Shown piece by piece: positions 11,201 to 23,080 of a DNA stretch of 64,000 bases. Made by a program: the position numbers and the translations under genes. Numbering within the stretch: position 1 is the first letter of the stretch; every line of letters begins with the position of its first letter. Source of the DNA: Oscheius dolichura. Its lineage: Eukaryota > Nematoda > Chromadorea > Rhabditida > Rhabditidae. The stretch lies in contig OW051496.1 in NCBI GenBank assembly GCA_932521035.1, positions 5,456,001-5,520,000 on the forward strand. The letters are read 5' to 3'. The notes beneath the pieces were generated by a model, which was not told where the DNA came from, ran no database searches, and was given only the letters and a program-made list of their open reading frames with translations.

Positions 11201-14200
11201 TTCCGGACTATCAACGACGTGTCCTCCCGTGTTGTCCACGACATCATCCACCAGCACCCGAGGTGGTTCACCAACTACCAGCTGGTCCGATTCAACGACA
11301 CGGACTACCAGAGTCTGACCGACTCGACAAATCCGGAGGACTTCATCCAGGGCATCACCACCGCCTACAACTATAACCAGCAACATTCGGATGTTAGTTT
11401 GGGGCCGATGGATAACGAACCGTTTACAGTACTCCTGTTCCAACCTGGATCTCTACCGTACCCTCCTGAATACGCTGCGAGACCAGAATGTGGCCTATGG
11501 TGGAGTATTCTACATCTTCGTATATGGGATGCCCAGGCCTGACTCCGATTCCTATGACCAAGTGATTACACACATCGAAGGGAGTCAAATCCAGGTATAT
11601 CGGAAGAGGGGAAAAGAGAAAATAGTCGAGGTTTAGATCAACGTCGTTCAGTTCTCCATGAACCCGTGTGGTCAGGATTACACCCAAGACGGACTGATGG
11701 CCCTGACCCAGGCCTCCGGAGGCAGTTACATCCTTTCGAGCGGACCGAACGCCGGAAACATCATGACGTCTCTGCCGACGAACCACCAGGCTGGACTGAT
11801 CTACGAACGGTTCGTGGACAACTGCGCCGACACGACGTTCTACGTGCCTGTGGACGCGAACACCCAGTCGATCACGGCCTACATCCAAGGAGAACTCTCC
11901 GTCGACCCGGTCTACACCAAGCCAGACGGGACCGTGGCCAACCGATTCTCCGTCTCAAATGTCTGGAGTGACATTGGCTCGGACAGCAGAATGGACCAGA
12001 TCATACAGAGTATTGTCCTCCTTGTTCAACATTAGAAAATTCAGGCTGTGACCCTGGCTGGGTGTTCAGCGACGGCCATTGTTTCTTCTTCGATGGCTTC
12101 CCGGCTACGTGGCAAGACTCACAGACAAAATGTCAGGGCTACGGTGGATCACTGGCTACCATATACAGTCAGACGGAACAGAACTGGCTCAACTATGCCG
12201 GCGCGGGAGCAGGGTTTTGGATCGGCCTTAATGACATTGTGGATCTGAATCAGTGGGTCTGGGCTCTGCCCAACAACCAGGTCATTTCCGTAAGTGTCGT
12301 CTCTTCTCAATTATAGTCGGAAATGTCTAGTTGAACAGTACACGATACACCAACTGGGGCAAGGGACAGCCTTCCCAAGATGTCTCGAAGAGATGCGTAA
12401 TGGACGACGCCCAGAATGGGACCGGGTGGATGGCGGCCGACTGCTCCGAGATGCATTACTACGCCTGTAGCAAGGACACGTACAACACCGAGTTCGAGCC
12501 GGGAGACAACGGAAAAAGTGAGTTAGCCGATTGTTGAGAATGGGATATTGAAGACCTTGTTCAACGAGGAATCTGGTCCATCCGGGTCAAGGCAGACGGG
12601 CCCTGTTCCATCCTCCTCCGAGCCCAGTCCTCCATCCAAGTGGCCGCCCTCTACACAACCAACGTTCACAGTGACTTTGGAGCCTTTGAACCTCTCCAAG
12701 GAACAAGTAACCCTACTCCCTTTTGATAATCTAACCCCGTTTCAGCCAACAACCGTCTCATCGCCCATGTGGGCGGACTGAAGTCGACCACGACACACAG
12801 TTTGGAGTACGGCCACGTATACAGTGACGATGGAAAGCTCCTCCAGGCGCAGACGATCTCCCACAGGGACGCCTCCTGCTCCTACGACTACATATCCACC
12901 CCCTTTAAATGTGTCAACAGTGCCTTCCAGATGATGTTGACCGGTATCGTTGAGGCCTTCTTCATGAGCAGTCCTTTTCAGGAGTGGACAACTACGGCTA
13001 CGCCTACCAGCGAGTCATCCCGGTGCTCTGCCTCGGCCAGCCGGATGCCAGTTCTTGTGAGAATGGAGGTACTTTCTACGAGGGAATTTGTATATGCCCG
13101 CCCAACTTCCTCGGACTCCACTGCGAGACCATCCTCTGCCAGAACGGCGGATATGCCGGTGGAGCCCTCGGTGTCTGCAAATGTCCTCCCAATTTCAGTG
13201 GAACATTCTGTGAAATGCGTAAGTCCCCCGTTTTCATTTTCCCCTACAGCAACAATTAAGCTGTGTGCACCCGAGGAGGAATAGTGCCCGACATCAGCAC
13301 CGACTCGAGAACCTTCATCCTGGCCTTGGATGGTTCCAACAGCGGCACCATGGGCCCGGTCCTGGACAACCTCTCCACCACGCTGACCACTCTCCTCCAA
13401 GGAATCGACGTTGCCAACAAGGGCTGGTTCACCTCCTTCGTGGCCGTTGTCTTCCGTGATTCCCAGTCGGGAGCAGTCCCCGTCTTCTCGAACACCATCT
13501 ATGACACGGATTACACCAGCTGGATCACCAAGATCACAGCCGAACTGAAACAAAACCCCTACTCTTCGAAGCAGACGAGCCGAGCCATCTTCGGAGGACT
13601 GGCACAGGCGCTGTCTCACGCCAGCGTTAAAGAGAACTCTTTTGCGTTCGTCTTGACAAATTCAAAGGCGGAGGACATTCGAAATGAGGACATGGTACTC
13701 TCGGCTACGGCCAGGACTCACACCTCCGTAGGGGATACGGTCTCCCGGTCACTTCTGTTCAGATCTACTTCATGTTCATCGGAGACGACGCTGCCCCCGG
13801 CGGTGGCGACTACAACGAGCCCGCGGTGGCCGACCTCTTCGAGGCTGCTCACAACAGTGGCGGCTCTGCCTATCAAATTGCGACAAGTGCCACCCTTGGC
13901 AACGTCTGGCTGATGATCACTAACTCTCTGCGCAACTCGTACACCATCATCACCCACCATCTCTCGTAAGAGGCCACCCCGTCTGGAAGGTGGAATTTTT
14001 AGGAACTGCAAGTCTTACAAGGACTACATCCAGCTGGGGTCCAACGGGACCGAGGTCTACGTAGACGTGGCCCAGGGCCAGCCAGCGGTGACTGTGACCA
14101 ATGCAGATGGAAATAACGTCCAGCCGATAACCATCTTCCAGTCGAAGACCAATATCATCTCGGAATTCCCCCAAATCGGCCTGAACCCTGGGATTTGGGG

Positions 14201-15624
14201 AATCAGCGTCAAGGGGGCCACCGACACCTGCATGGTGAGAGGCTCCCTTCCATCATTGCCTCATTGGCCAGTTTAGTTCAACGTTCGCGGCCAGTCCGAC
14301 CTCCAAATTCTGGCAGCCTTCACACAGGATGTCGAAACGGACGGAGGATTGCACGACGGCTCAGCCACAGCCTTCCCGAAGGCTAACGGCAAGGGGGATA
14401 TCCTGCATGAGACGAAGCGCTTTTAGGCATGTCCAATGCCGTGGTAGCCACGATGGCCGGTGGCGGTGCTTTGACCCATGCCCAACTCTTAGATGTCGAG
14501 GAGCATAGCCTCCTGTGGGCGTCGCCCCTCATCCAGAGGAAACTCTGTTCCTACAACTACATCTCCACCCAGTAGGCAGAGGCCCCCTTCCCCAGTACTC
14601 CTTCCTAGGATCTTCGTCTGCGACCGTCCCTCCTTCATCCTGGCCGTCGACGGACTCGACGCCGTTGGTCACCCGTTCCGTAGACTGTTGACCTTCCACT
14701 GTCAAGGGTACATTCCTCCGAGCAGTCAGTCCCCCTCTCTATCAACACATCCCCTCATTCAGCTCCCTCCAAGCCGACGACACCCCTGGCCGTGGCCACC
14801 TCCACCATGACCCCCTATCCCCCTTGCGACCTGTCCGCCGCCAAAGTCGACTTTATCTTCTTCATGGACTCGTCCTCCGGAGTCACCAACGAGCAGTATT
14901 CCAAGGTTTTTCATCGAAATAATCGGGTAGACACGGCTTCAGATCAACGGACAGATCAGTCTGATCTTCGACCAGCTGGACTTTACCAATTCCCGCCTGG
15001 TTCTGGCGACTTATGACCAGACGGCCAACCTTTGGAGTAAACTTTGCCACCAAATTGAATAGGGAGACAATTCCAGATTCTACTTTCGATTCCATCAAAT
15101 CGAAGGATGACTACCGGATCCATTGGATCGACGTCGTCCTCATGGGCTACACCGGCCAGCTGGGAAACAACATCGACGAGTGAGCCTTCCTCAGTGCCCT
15201 CAATGTGATTTTCAGCTTCCTCACCCAAATTGGAAACGAAGTTCTCGCGGAAACCCCTTTCAGAGACGGCGTCAGAAAGGCTAGTTCGTTTAAACTTATA
15301 CTATTCCGCAATATAGGTCATATCGTTTGTTAGCTCTATAGGATGGGACAAAGGAAATCCCTATGACGGAGCAGACCACGGATATAACGACCCAACCGTC
15401 AGCATGAAAGCTCTAAAAACGGTAGAAAGATGATCTAGTCGTAAAGAAACGTTTTGAAGATGGGAGCTGAATTCATTCCTATCTCGTTTGGAGCAGCAGC
15501 CAATCCCGACCAGTTATCCGCCTTTTCGTCAAAATGCCTTCAACATGCAGGAAGCCCAGACGACTTCGAAAAGATTACGAGTTTCATACAATGGAACCTT
15601 TGTCAGACAACCCCTCAATGTTGA
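8255..15624 (+). CDS. Large secreted EGF / VWA / C-type lectin protein (IRG-7-like architecture)
   Basis: The start [17 protein letters not shown] is a signal peptide and sits one base after a TTCAG acceptor, a likely trans-splice site. Modules in order: cysteine-poor beta-type domain (8400-9190); two EGF repeats (9280-9450, CLNGGTL and CMNGGTL); a VWA-like domain (9460-10240); a beta-sandwich module (10270-10830); EGF repeats (10855-11060); a second VWA-like domain (11080-11640); a full C-type lectin domain (12045-12520, with WIGLND, W and two C-terminal Cys); a beta module (12545-12970); two EGF repeats (13055-13220); a VWA-like domain (13290-13960, [11 protein letters not shown]); a beta module (14000-14570); and a final VWA (14800-15622) with an intact-looking [13 protein letters not shown]. 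Similar EGF/VWA/CTLD mixes are known in nematode infection-response proteins such as C. elegans IRG-7. AATAAA overlaps the stop. Many exons; the borders from 15050 to 15460 are uncertain. Confidence 0.75.
12045..12520 (+). other. C-type lectin domain exons
   Basis: Two exons encode a complete C-type lectin fold within the large secreted protein. They start at [15 protein letters not shown], continue through [14 protein letters not shown] and FWIGLNDIV, then [11 protein letters not shown], and end at [16 protein letters not shown]. The intron near 12290-12331 is about 45 nt. The usual EPN/QPD plus WND calcium-sugar motifs are not clearly kept (GQPSQD stands where QPD would be expected), so classical sugar binding is uncertain. 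Confidence 0.8.
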
Positions 15625-15935
15625 ATAAAACAAATAAAATGTTGAGCAAAACAAATATATTTACTTATCCGTTTGGTGCTCATCCGCCGACCTTTCTGTC
15701 ATACAGACTACCTTTCTCCTTGCATCTCATTCATCTTCTTCTCGCAAGCTTGTAGGCCGTATAGTCTATCATATGGATAATAAAATCTTTATTATTTTGA
15801 GCATTTTCATAATCACACATGTAACGATATTTCAGGTAAATAATTTCGACTAGAACAGCACAAGGCAATGATGTGGGTGAGTGTGAAATAAAACAAGTGA
15901 ATGCAGCTAAATTGTACAACGTTTCTATCTATCTA

Positions 15936-17071
15936 CTATGAAAAGGTTCTGCGAAGTAACTCGAAGATACTATTTGTAATTCCCCAAGCAACCAACGAAC
16001 GAGTAAAGTTAAGATGTACTCCAAGATAAAGATTTTTTATGGAAGCGTTTCGTTCTTTCCAGATTTCAGCAAATACTCGAAACGGGTTTTCGAATGGAGC
16101 TCCAACCTACACAAAACTTTACAAATGATAGTAACAAGGCACATACCTTACTCTGCATATGATTCTTTACAACATTCATTGGATAAAATATTGTAGAGAT
16201 GGAAGCACCTAAAACTCCGCCGGAAATGAAATCAGCCACAATGTGTAGTGCAGCATGAGGAGTCTCTCCACCAACGGTTAACACCTGAATAGTACTGGCG
16301 CGAAATATTAGGAAACGCACCTTTTGTTTTAGAGGATCCCGTAGAGTGAAAAAGCACACGTTTGATAAACTGTTTCTGGCCATGATCATTGAAAGGCCTC
16401 GGTAATATTCTCGGAAACCGTAAATCTGGAAAGACATTGTTTTCAAAGACAATAAAAACTAACACGAAGCCTTTTAAAAGCTTCACCAGTGTTCTTGAAA
16501 TCGTCTTGATATTTAGAAGTTTGTAACAAAACTTGAACTCTCTCTAATGGACAAAGCATAGCCTCGCACAAACCGGCTAAAAATATTTTATAAAAATAAT
16601 CTGAACAAACAATACCCATAAACGCCGATTGAGCATGGCAAAGTGTGAGAGATGTTCCGGGTGGGCATTGTAAAATCTCCTGCAAAATGTAAGAGTAACA
16701 CCGCTACAGCAAATTACTTGAAATCTGTCGTATAAACCAAACATGATAGCCCTGGAAGATGTTCTCATCATCAACGGTGGTAGCAGTCCGCGATAAAGGT
16801 TATTTATACCTTCCGATTTTATCTAAACCTTGAAAATAAAATGAAGAGCTTTCGGAGCACCTGTTTTATTGCACTTTGAGCCGAATAACCGTGCAACTGT
16901 TGGCGGAAAATAATCTTGTTGGCCGGAAACATTATACACGTTTCGATGCATCCTGCACCCCATCCACAAATGAAATTTACATATTTTTTAACCTCTACAT
17001 AATAATAATTATGATAAAAATAGACGAATATGCCCACTTTTCTTCGGCTCTTCATCTTTTTTTAATTCCAT
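15936..17071 (-). CDS. SLC25A51-like: Mitochondrial carrier, SLC25A51-like NAD+ transporter
   Basis: SLC25A51 carries NAD+ across the inner mitochondrial membrane. The start [15 protein letters not shown] is followed by a 31-nt intron and then [34 protein letters not shown]. Later exons give [62 protein letters not shown] with FYPMNVVK, and a last exon [19 protein letters not shown] ... [14 protein letters not shown]. The three carrier repeats, with PxxK/PLERVQ/PMNVVK-type signatures, and the C-terminal segment match SLC25A51/52 rather than other SLC25 members. The stop is at 15936. The codons are AT-rich, unlike the two flanking genes. The 3' end faces the large secreted protein gene. Confidence 0.88.
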
Positions 17072-18622
17072 GAAGATAGGTTGGGTAGCAGTTAGTGTAG
17101 AAAATTTTGCGATGGTTTTCTCTTTCTCGAAGACATAAAAATATGTTAATCCTGAAAAGTAGCAGGTATTGAAAAAAAAATTGAAACGGGAAGCAAACAG
17201 TAGTGCTTTTTGAAACAAAGTAAAACTGTTATTTGACAAGGAGACGGTCATGGGTTGTTGTAGACAGAAAATAAGAGAGTAGTGAAAATGAAAACGAAAA
17301 TGAAAATAAAAACAGTGAAAAGAAAAAAAGAAAAGAAAGGAACCAAAAAGGCGCCAATGTTGGCGCGTTTCAGGTTTCTGGGAGAGAAAGAGGAAGACAA
17401 CGGAAAGAACTGAAGTGGGATGACAAAGAATCGCGAGAAGAGCGTTGTGGAATCGGGGCTTTCATATCCCAGGGCCTAGTGCCAGAGAACCGAGCCTCTC
17501 TCTCTCAGGAGGCGGCTCGTATTCCATTTTGAGGCTTCTACTCAGATTTGCACATCTCTAAGGTCTGCCTAAAACAGCAAACACCGTCCAACCCAACAGC
17601 CACCTCACACGCAATCAAAAACATCCTCTTCGTCGCGGTACTCCCCCTTTTGAGCACGTTCGTTTGGTCATGCAAATTGCCGGCAACCTCTCCTGCCCTC
17701 AGATAAATCATGCCCTGCTCGTTTGTCCATTTTCTCATCTGTTTTCCCGGCTCTCCTATTTCGCCCCGGCCGAATTCCTGGCCTTCCACCTCCGGCAGCT
17801 GCTTCCCAGCTCTTCATTACGCAGTCGGCAGCTCAAAAGATTGGCCCCATTCCTCGTTTCGTCCTCCGACGCTTCTCTCCGTCAACAACCTCACCTCCCC
17901 CTTTATTTACCCCTTTATGATGCTTCGAGGACATCTGGCTACGTCTCTTTTTATCTCCTTTTCCCTACAAAAAGTGGCTGGCCACACGCCGGAGGGATTA
18001 CAATGGCACTGGCCACCTCGCCTGATTGACAGCCGATCATCTTCTCACATTACCTCCAAATGACCGGGAAAGTTCCGGGACCCAGGAGACGGAATTATGG
18101 CCGGGCCGGTTGTCGTCGTTAAAATAACATTATATCGGCGACGACATCCAGCTGGGAAGGGGCCCAGGCCGTCCTCCTCCTTCTCCTCCTCCTCCAGGTC
18201 ATTACCTCTCCCTCGGGAAGGATTTCCCCTTAATTGACCTCAACAACCAGCCCCATTATCCCAGCATTTCCGTCCTCTTTAGTCTTTCCTCCCCTCGTCT
18301 TGCCTAGCTGTTATTTTCAAATTCCTACTGGGCCGCGTTTTAATCTCGTCTCTGTACCTGTTGCTCCCTTTTCCGGGAGGAAAACAATAACCATTTAACA
18401 GAGAAAGAGAAATTTCCCTCTCTCTGTTAAATGGTTATTGTTTTCCTCCCGGAAAAGGGAAATGACTTTTTAAGGTTTTTTGCTCTCATAACAGCCAATT
18501 ATTCGGCTGGCAGCTGAAAGCCGCCGTACCAGCGAGGCTTTCGATTGTTTTGGTTGTCTTCTCTCAATTGGCATTGTTAATCTTCCTTTTTAGCATGTCC
18601 CGGCGTCGTCTGCTTTCGTGAC
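17072..18622. other. Intergenic region with a long inverted repeat
   Basis: About 1.5 kb without a convincing exon. It runs from an AT-rich purine tract (17280-17340) into GC-rich, pyrimidine-rich DNA. Open frames on the plus strand at 17660-18060 look like composition only. The one clear structure is the inverted repeat at 18365-18460. The region probably holds the promoter of the carrier and the 5' flank of the stomatin gene. Confidence 0.4.
18365..18460. repeat. Near-perfect inverted repeat (hairpin), arms over 40 bp
   Basis: A 40-nt arm ending at 18460 is the exact reverse complement of the arm starting at 18365, with a short AT/CT loop around 18405-18420. Arm ends read TCCCTTTTCC and GGAAAAGGGA. 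It lies about 160 nt upstream of the candidate first stomatin exon. It could be a MITE-like element, a small-RNA precursor or a recent palindromic duplication. Confidence 0.9.
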
Positions 18623-21600
18623 ATGGAGTCGAGAGAAGTCAAGTTCCAGTTTCCGCCGGCTCCGGGTAAGTCCTCCTCTTCGTCCACCCCCAGGTGGCTC
18701 CGTGATTCCATTTGGCGTCGGGCCACGCGATTGGCCCCCTCGGGGGTGGTCCTCCACTCGTTAGTATGTCCTCGTGTCCTCATCGGGCCCACAGGGAACT
18801 GCAACTAGCAAATATAGCAGAGGAGGAGGGTGTTCCGGGGGAGAGTCAAAGGCCAACCCGGGGGTGGGAACGGTTCGAGGGGAACGGGGGACGACGTCAG
18901 TTCCATCAAAAGAGAAGTCACCCAGCGAGACGGGGGCCTATATAAGCAGGAACACCGGAGACGGGCCCTCAGCCGCCCTATTTACTGGGGGCACCTCCAG
19001 TCCGGCTGAGTGGAGGAGGTGTCTCTAATTCCTTTCTGGTTTTGTTTACCTTTGTCGGCCGTTTAGGCATCCTCATCGAGGGACTCCTTCCAGCCTGCTG
19101 AGCGCGTTCCTTCTCATTTCATTTCCTGCAGCTCCTCCGAGAGATTACCCGGCCATCTTCCCCCTCTAGTATCCGTCCTCCTCGTGTCATACTTCAAAGG
19201 CCACCCCCTAACAAATGGCCCCTTCTGGACCTCCCCTGATTAGAAATCCTCAATAAGCCGTCCCGTATAACTTGTAAGGAGTATTCCTCTTCCCTCCTCT
19301 CCTGTTATTCTGGCCTGCCCGACATCCCTCACCCGGCCACTTTTGACACATGTCACAGCACGAGTCAGTAGTTCTGCCTTCTACTTGTAAGGAGGTGGGC
19401 CAGGGGGGAGGTGGCAGGGGACAGGGGGGGGGGGGAGGACGACGGCATTCATATTTAAGGAGACTCCTCTCCCTACACATTAATATAAATCATAGGTCCG
19501 GCCCCAGTCGTCGAAATTTGACGGGTAGGCCCACGGGGAGAACAGGATAAGAAGGAAAAGTTTCCTATGTTTGAATTAATCATGGCGATGGAAGCGCGTC
19601 GAATAATTCATTCGCCACAGCGAGTACTTTGAGATTGGACGACCCCCGGCTGCATGGAGACCGCCCGTTACCAACCCCTCTCAGGTACGAATTTACCCAC
19701 GTAGGGTGCCTCACTTACCACTGTTTTCCGGTTTGAGAAATTCCCCCGGCTACCAGAATAAACACATAAATTTCGTATACTCTTTTGCCTCTTGGCGTTC
19801 GGTCGGTCGGCCCGCCTCCTCGGGTCCTTCTCATGCCGCAACCGGCCGGCCAGCGGGTCCGCCGACCGTCACCCGGCAGAATTTCCTTCTCCGACCGTGT
19901 AGGTAGGCCGTTTACTACTAATCTAAAGGACTGGGTGCCCGCTCTCCAAAACAAGAGGTATAGTCCATTTTCAATGCGTCCTCCGCGGCCTTTCGAGGCA
20001 TTTACTTCTTTAAATCTGTCTCTCATCTCAATTGTTACTGTGGATTCTTTTTTTTGTAGTGCATTGGCAGATGCTTGAATTAGGCTAGAATGTCCATTGG
20101 AAACGGACTACACATAAGGGGCGCCCTCCCCAGAGGAGGACGGCGTAGGCCAGCTTGGAGGAGTTCATCCTTTCGTATAAAATATGCGTTGTCGTCGTTA
20201 CTCTCTGGTCTTCTTCTCCCCCTTCTTCCTCCTTTTTTTGGGGGAAGAATCGACTGGTCAGCCCCCTATTTGAGCCTAGAAAATGACCTTCGAAGGCAGT
20301 AATTTGTTGGTGCTGACACCTAGTCCCCGGGGACTCGGGAACCAAAAGAATGCACTTCCTCAAGACAAAAAAGGTGATTTCCCGTAACGGGTGAAAATGT
20401 CTAATTTGTACTGGTCGGACTCAAGTAATTATTGTTATCGGGAAGGTGCCCCCTCAATCTCTTTCAATTATCCATCCGCCCACCGGACTCGTTCTCTCTC
20501 CCTGTCTGGGTTACTGTAGTCTCCTGTCCGTGTCGGCTGGCCCAGTCGAACAGTGGCTCGCGTGTGAGTCGTCCTTCCGTTTCTAATTCGATTTTTGCCC
20601 CAGTTGGGCGGATGGCCCCTTTACTCTTCTCCTTCTGTCGACAATTGTGATCATTCGCCCATTCAGATGTCATTTTTGGATGTGAAGGAGGCCGTCTATG
20701 GAAGTGAGTCCACTCGGCGCCTTATCTGGCTCTCATCTCAATTACACCGGGGCCCTCCTCGAACATATTTTGAGTCGGCCACCTGCTGTCAATGGACTCG
20801 GCCGCTTTGATCTCCCCCTCGATCCAGTACCATTTCCCTGTTTACAACCTCCCCTTCTTTTTTTTAACTCGAACAAGCGAATAACTTATGAGAGGCGAAT
20901 GGCCGGGTGTAAATGGGCGACCAGGGAAATAAAACACAGCTGATATGAAGGGACGACGAGGAGAGGCGCGCGCGGGTCCCAGCCGGCTCAATTACGAGGC
21001 GATGACTTATGAATTAGATTTGTGTTGGACGACGTCCCGTTTAAGAAATTATTGCACACTCCTCGGCTCTAAGTAAGATTTGCGCGAGGCGGATCAACAT
21101 TTCATAGACTAAGCCATCCTCGTCGAGCACGCCCTCGCTCATTTTAGGACGGCCTCCTGTCCTGACCTTCCTTTCATCTTCAAAGGAAAGCAGCCAGCCC
21201 CCGGGAGGAGACCGCCGCCCAACCTCTCTGTCCCCTTATTAAAACGAATATTTACAGGAGGAACGACCGGGTCCGTCGCCTCAAACGAGAGTGAACGACT
21301 GATGGAAAGCGATGACGAGAACATCCAGATCGAGGTGCCCCAGCGAGGACGACAAGGGCGACGGTGAGTCTCTCTCTATTTTAACCGACTACAAAAGTAG
21401 GTCGGGTGTGTGGCAAGAGGAGACTTTTTCCAGCGGGGCTTCTTTCGAATCCCATTAGTCTAATCTTTAGTGTGAATCTGCCTCGTATCAGTGGTCCCCT
21501 CCCCTCCTCCCGAGTTGTTTTGAGGGAGACTGTCACGGTGGCCCCTCAGTTGTATTGCCCCCAAAAGAGACGATCCATCAGGGGAAATGTGTACGGAGGA

Positions 21601-22906
21601 TTAGAGGCGACCGGGTCCAGGATCCAGGAAACAGCGCTGAAGAGACACTGGCTTAGACAGTGACTAATGAGCCCGTTTCCAGGTTCACCCTCAACCCGCT
21701 GATCTTCGCCAAGGAGGAGCGCGAGGCCCGGCGACAGTCGCTGGCCCAGTTGAAGCTGAGCTATTACCCGAAACACATGAATCGTGAGTGTCTTTTTGTC
21801 TGTCTTTGTGTCCAAAGACGTCGCCCTCATGAAATATTCCGGGAGTTGCGTGTCAACAGAAGGAGATTTCCAAGGAATCTATTTAGCCGACTCCTATGAT
21901 GCTGGCCTCGGAATTTGCGGGTGGATGTTGATGTTTATCTCGTGGTTCCTGGTCCTCCTCACCTTTCCCATCTCTATCATCTTCGTTATCAAAGTCTGTC
22001 GTGTCTAGCCCGATTCCTCAATATTCGGTTCAGGTGGTCCAGGAATACGAGAGGGCCGTCATTTTCAGACTCGGACGGTTGATAGGTGGGGGAGCGAGAG
22101 GCCCGGGTGAGTCCAGGCAGGAGGTCTCTTGAAGTGGATATTCAGGAATATTCCTTGTCCTCCCCTGTATCGAGACCTACACGAAGGTCGATCTCCGTAC
22201 GGTCTCATTCAACGTCCCCCCACAGGAGATCCTCACCAAGGACTCCGTCACGACCTCTGTCGACGCCGTTGTCTATTACCGTATCTGCAATGCGACGGTC
22301 AGCGTGGCCAACGTGGAGAATGCCCACCATTCGACGAGGTGCCGTCTTCAAATCTTGTTTGACAGGATATTTCAGACTGCTGGCACAGACGACGCTGAGG
22401 AACATGCTGGGTACGAGAAGTCTGTCGGAGATCCTGTCCGACCGGGATGCCCTAGCCTGCTCGATGCAGACTCTGCTGGACGAGGCCACCGAAAGTTGGG
22501 GGATCAAGGTGGAGCGAGTAGAAATGTTAACCCGGCCATCTTCCCCCATATGAATCCGCTTCCAGAAAGGATGTCCGTCTTCCCGTCCAACTACAACGAG
22601 CAATGGCGGCGGAGGCCGAGGCCACGAGAGAAGCACGGGCTAAAGTACGGTGTTCGCGGGCCATTCTCATGAGAAAACCCTAGGTAATAGCGGCAGACGG
22701 AGAACAAAAAGCGTCGCGGTCTTTGCGGGAAGCGGCCAATGTGATCGCCTCCTCGCCGGCTGCCCTCCAGCTCCGCTACCTCCAGACCCTGAACAGCATC
22801 GCGTAAGCCATCCCCCCTCCCCTACTACGGAGATTACAGCGCCGAGAAGAACTCCACCATCATCTTCCCTCTGCCAATGGAACTCATGAGTCACTTCATC
22901 AAGTAA
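18623..22906 (+). CDS. Stomatin family membrane protein (MEC-2/STO-like, Band 7 domain)
   Basis: Stomatins are palmitoylated hairpin proteins of the inner membrane leaflet that regulate ion channels and cholesterol-rich domains. The shared core starts at 21258 ([19 protein letters not shown]), then 21683 ([17 protein letters not shown]), then an exon with the membrane hairpin ([20 protein letters not shown]). The Band 7 domain follows: [79 protein letters not shown] and [14 protein letters not shown]. The C-terminal helix is [20 protein letters not shown] and the end is SHFIK. A long cytosolic N-terminus fits MEC-2/STO types rather than short stomatins. Two candidate first exons (18623-18665 and 20667-20703) are both phase 1 and join the same acceptor. 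Exon 1 assignment is the weak point. Confidence 0.85.
18939..18946 (+). promoter_or_regulatory. TATA box-like TATATAAG inside the stomatin long intron
   Basis: TATATAAG sits in a GC-rich context (GGGGGCC upstream), about 270 nt after the first candidate exon and upstream of the second candidate first exon at 20667. It may drive an internal promoter, but no transcript start can be shown. Confidence 0.4.
20667..20703 (+). other. Alternative first coding exon of the stomatin gene
   Basis: ATG directly follows a CATTCAG acceptor. The exon encodes [12 protein letters not shown] and ends in A|GTGAGT, phase 1, which joins in frame to the core exon at 21258. The other candidate first exon ([15 protein letters not shown]) has the same phase. 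Two N-termini on one core would fit known isoform diversity of MEC-2-type stomatins. Confidence 0.5.
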
Positions 22907-23080
22907 TTCGACCGCAATCCTCCTTATCTACGGGTCCGCTAGAACTGATCTTCCCTCGTATCCCATAGTTCTTTCATATAATTTCTTTATTCTATTGTTC
23001 TCGTTGAAAGAGGTCAGCTGATCTCCCGCAGCGGGGCTGTCTCCTCTCTGAAAGGTTTGGGTTGGAGGGAGAGAGAGGGC

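Larger units (their letters stand above)
18666..21257 (+). other. Long first intron of the stomatin gene or intergenic DNA
   Basis: Apart from the alternative exon at 20667-20703 and the TATA-like site, I see no exon. The length is exceptional in a window where most introns are 30-50 nt. It contains a G run near 19421-19436. The DNA is GC-rich, so the open frames within it are long but lack family signatures. Confidence 0.4.

Noticed and set aside
17538-18063. Overlapping open frames between the carrier and stomatin genes
   Set aside because: They lack splice partners or family motifs; GC-rich DNA gives long chance frames.
19421-19436. G run as evidence of a functional quadruplex
   Set aside because: Homopolymers are common sequencing and assembly artefacts, and nothing nearby suggests use.
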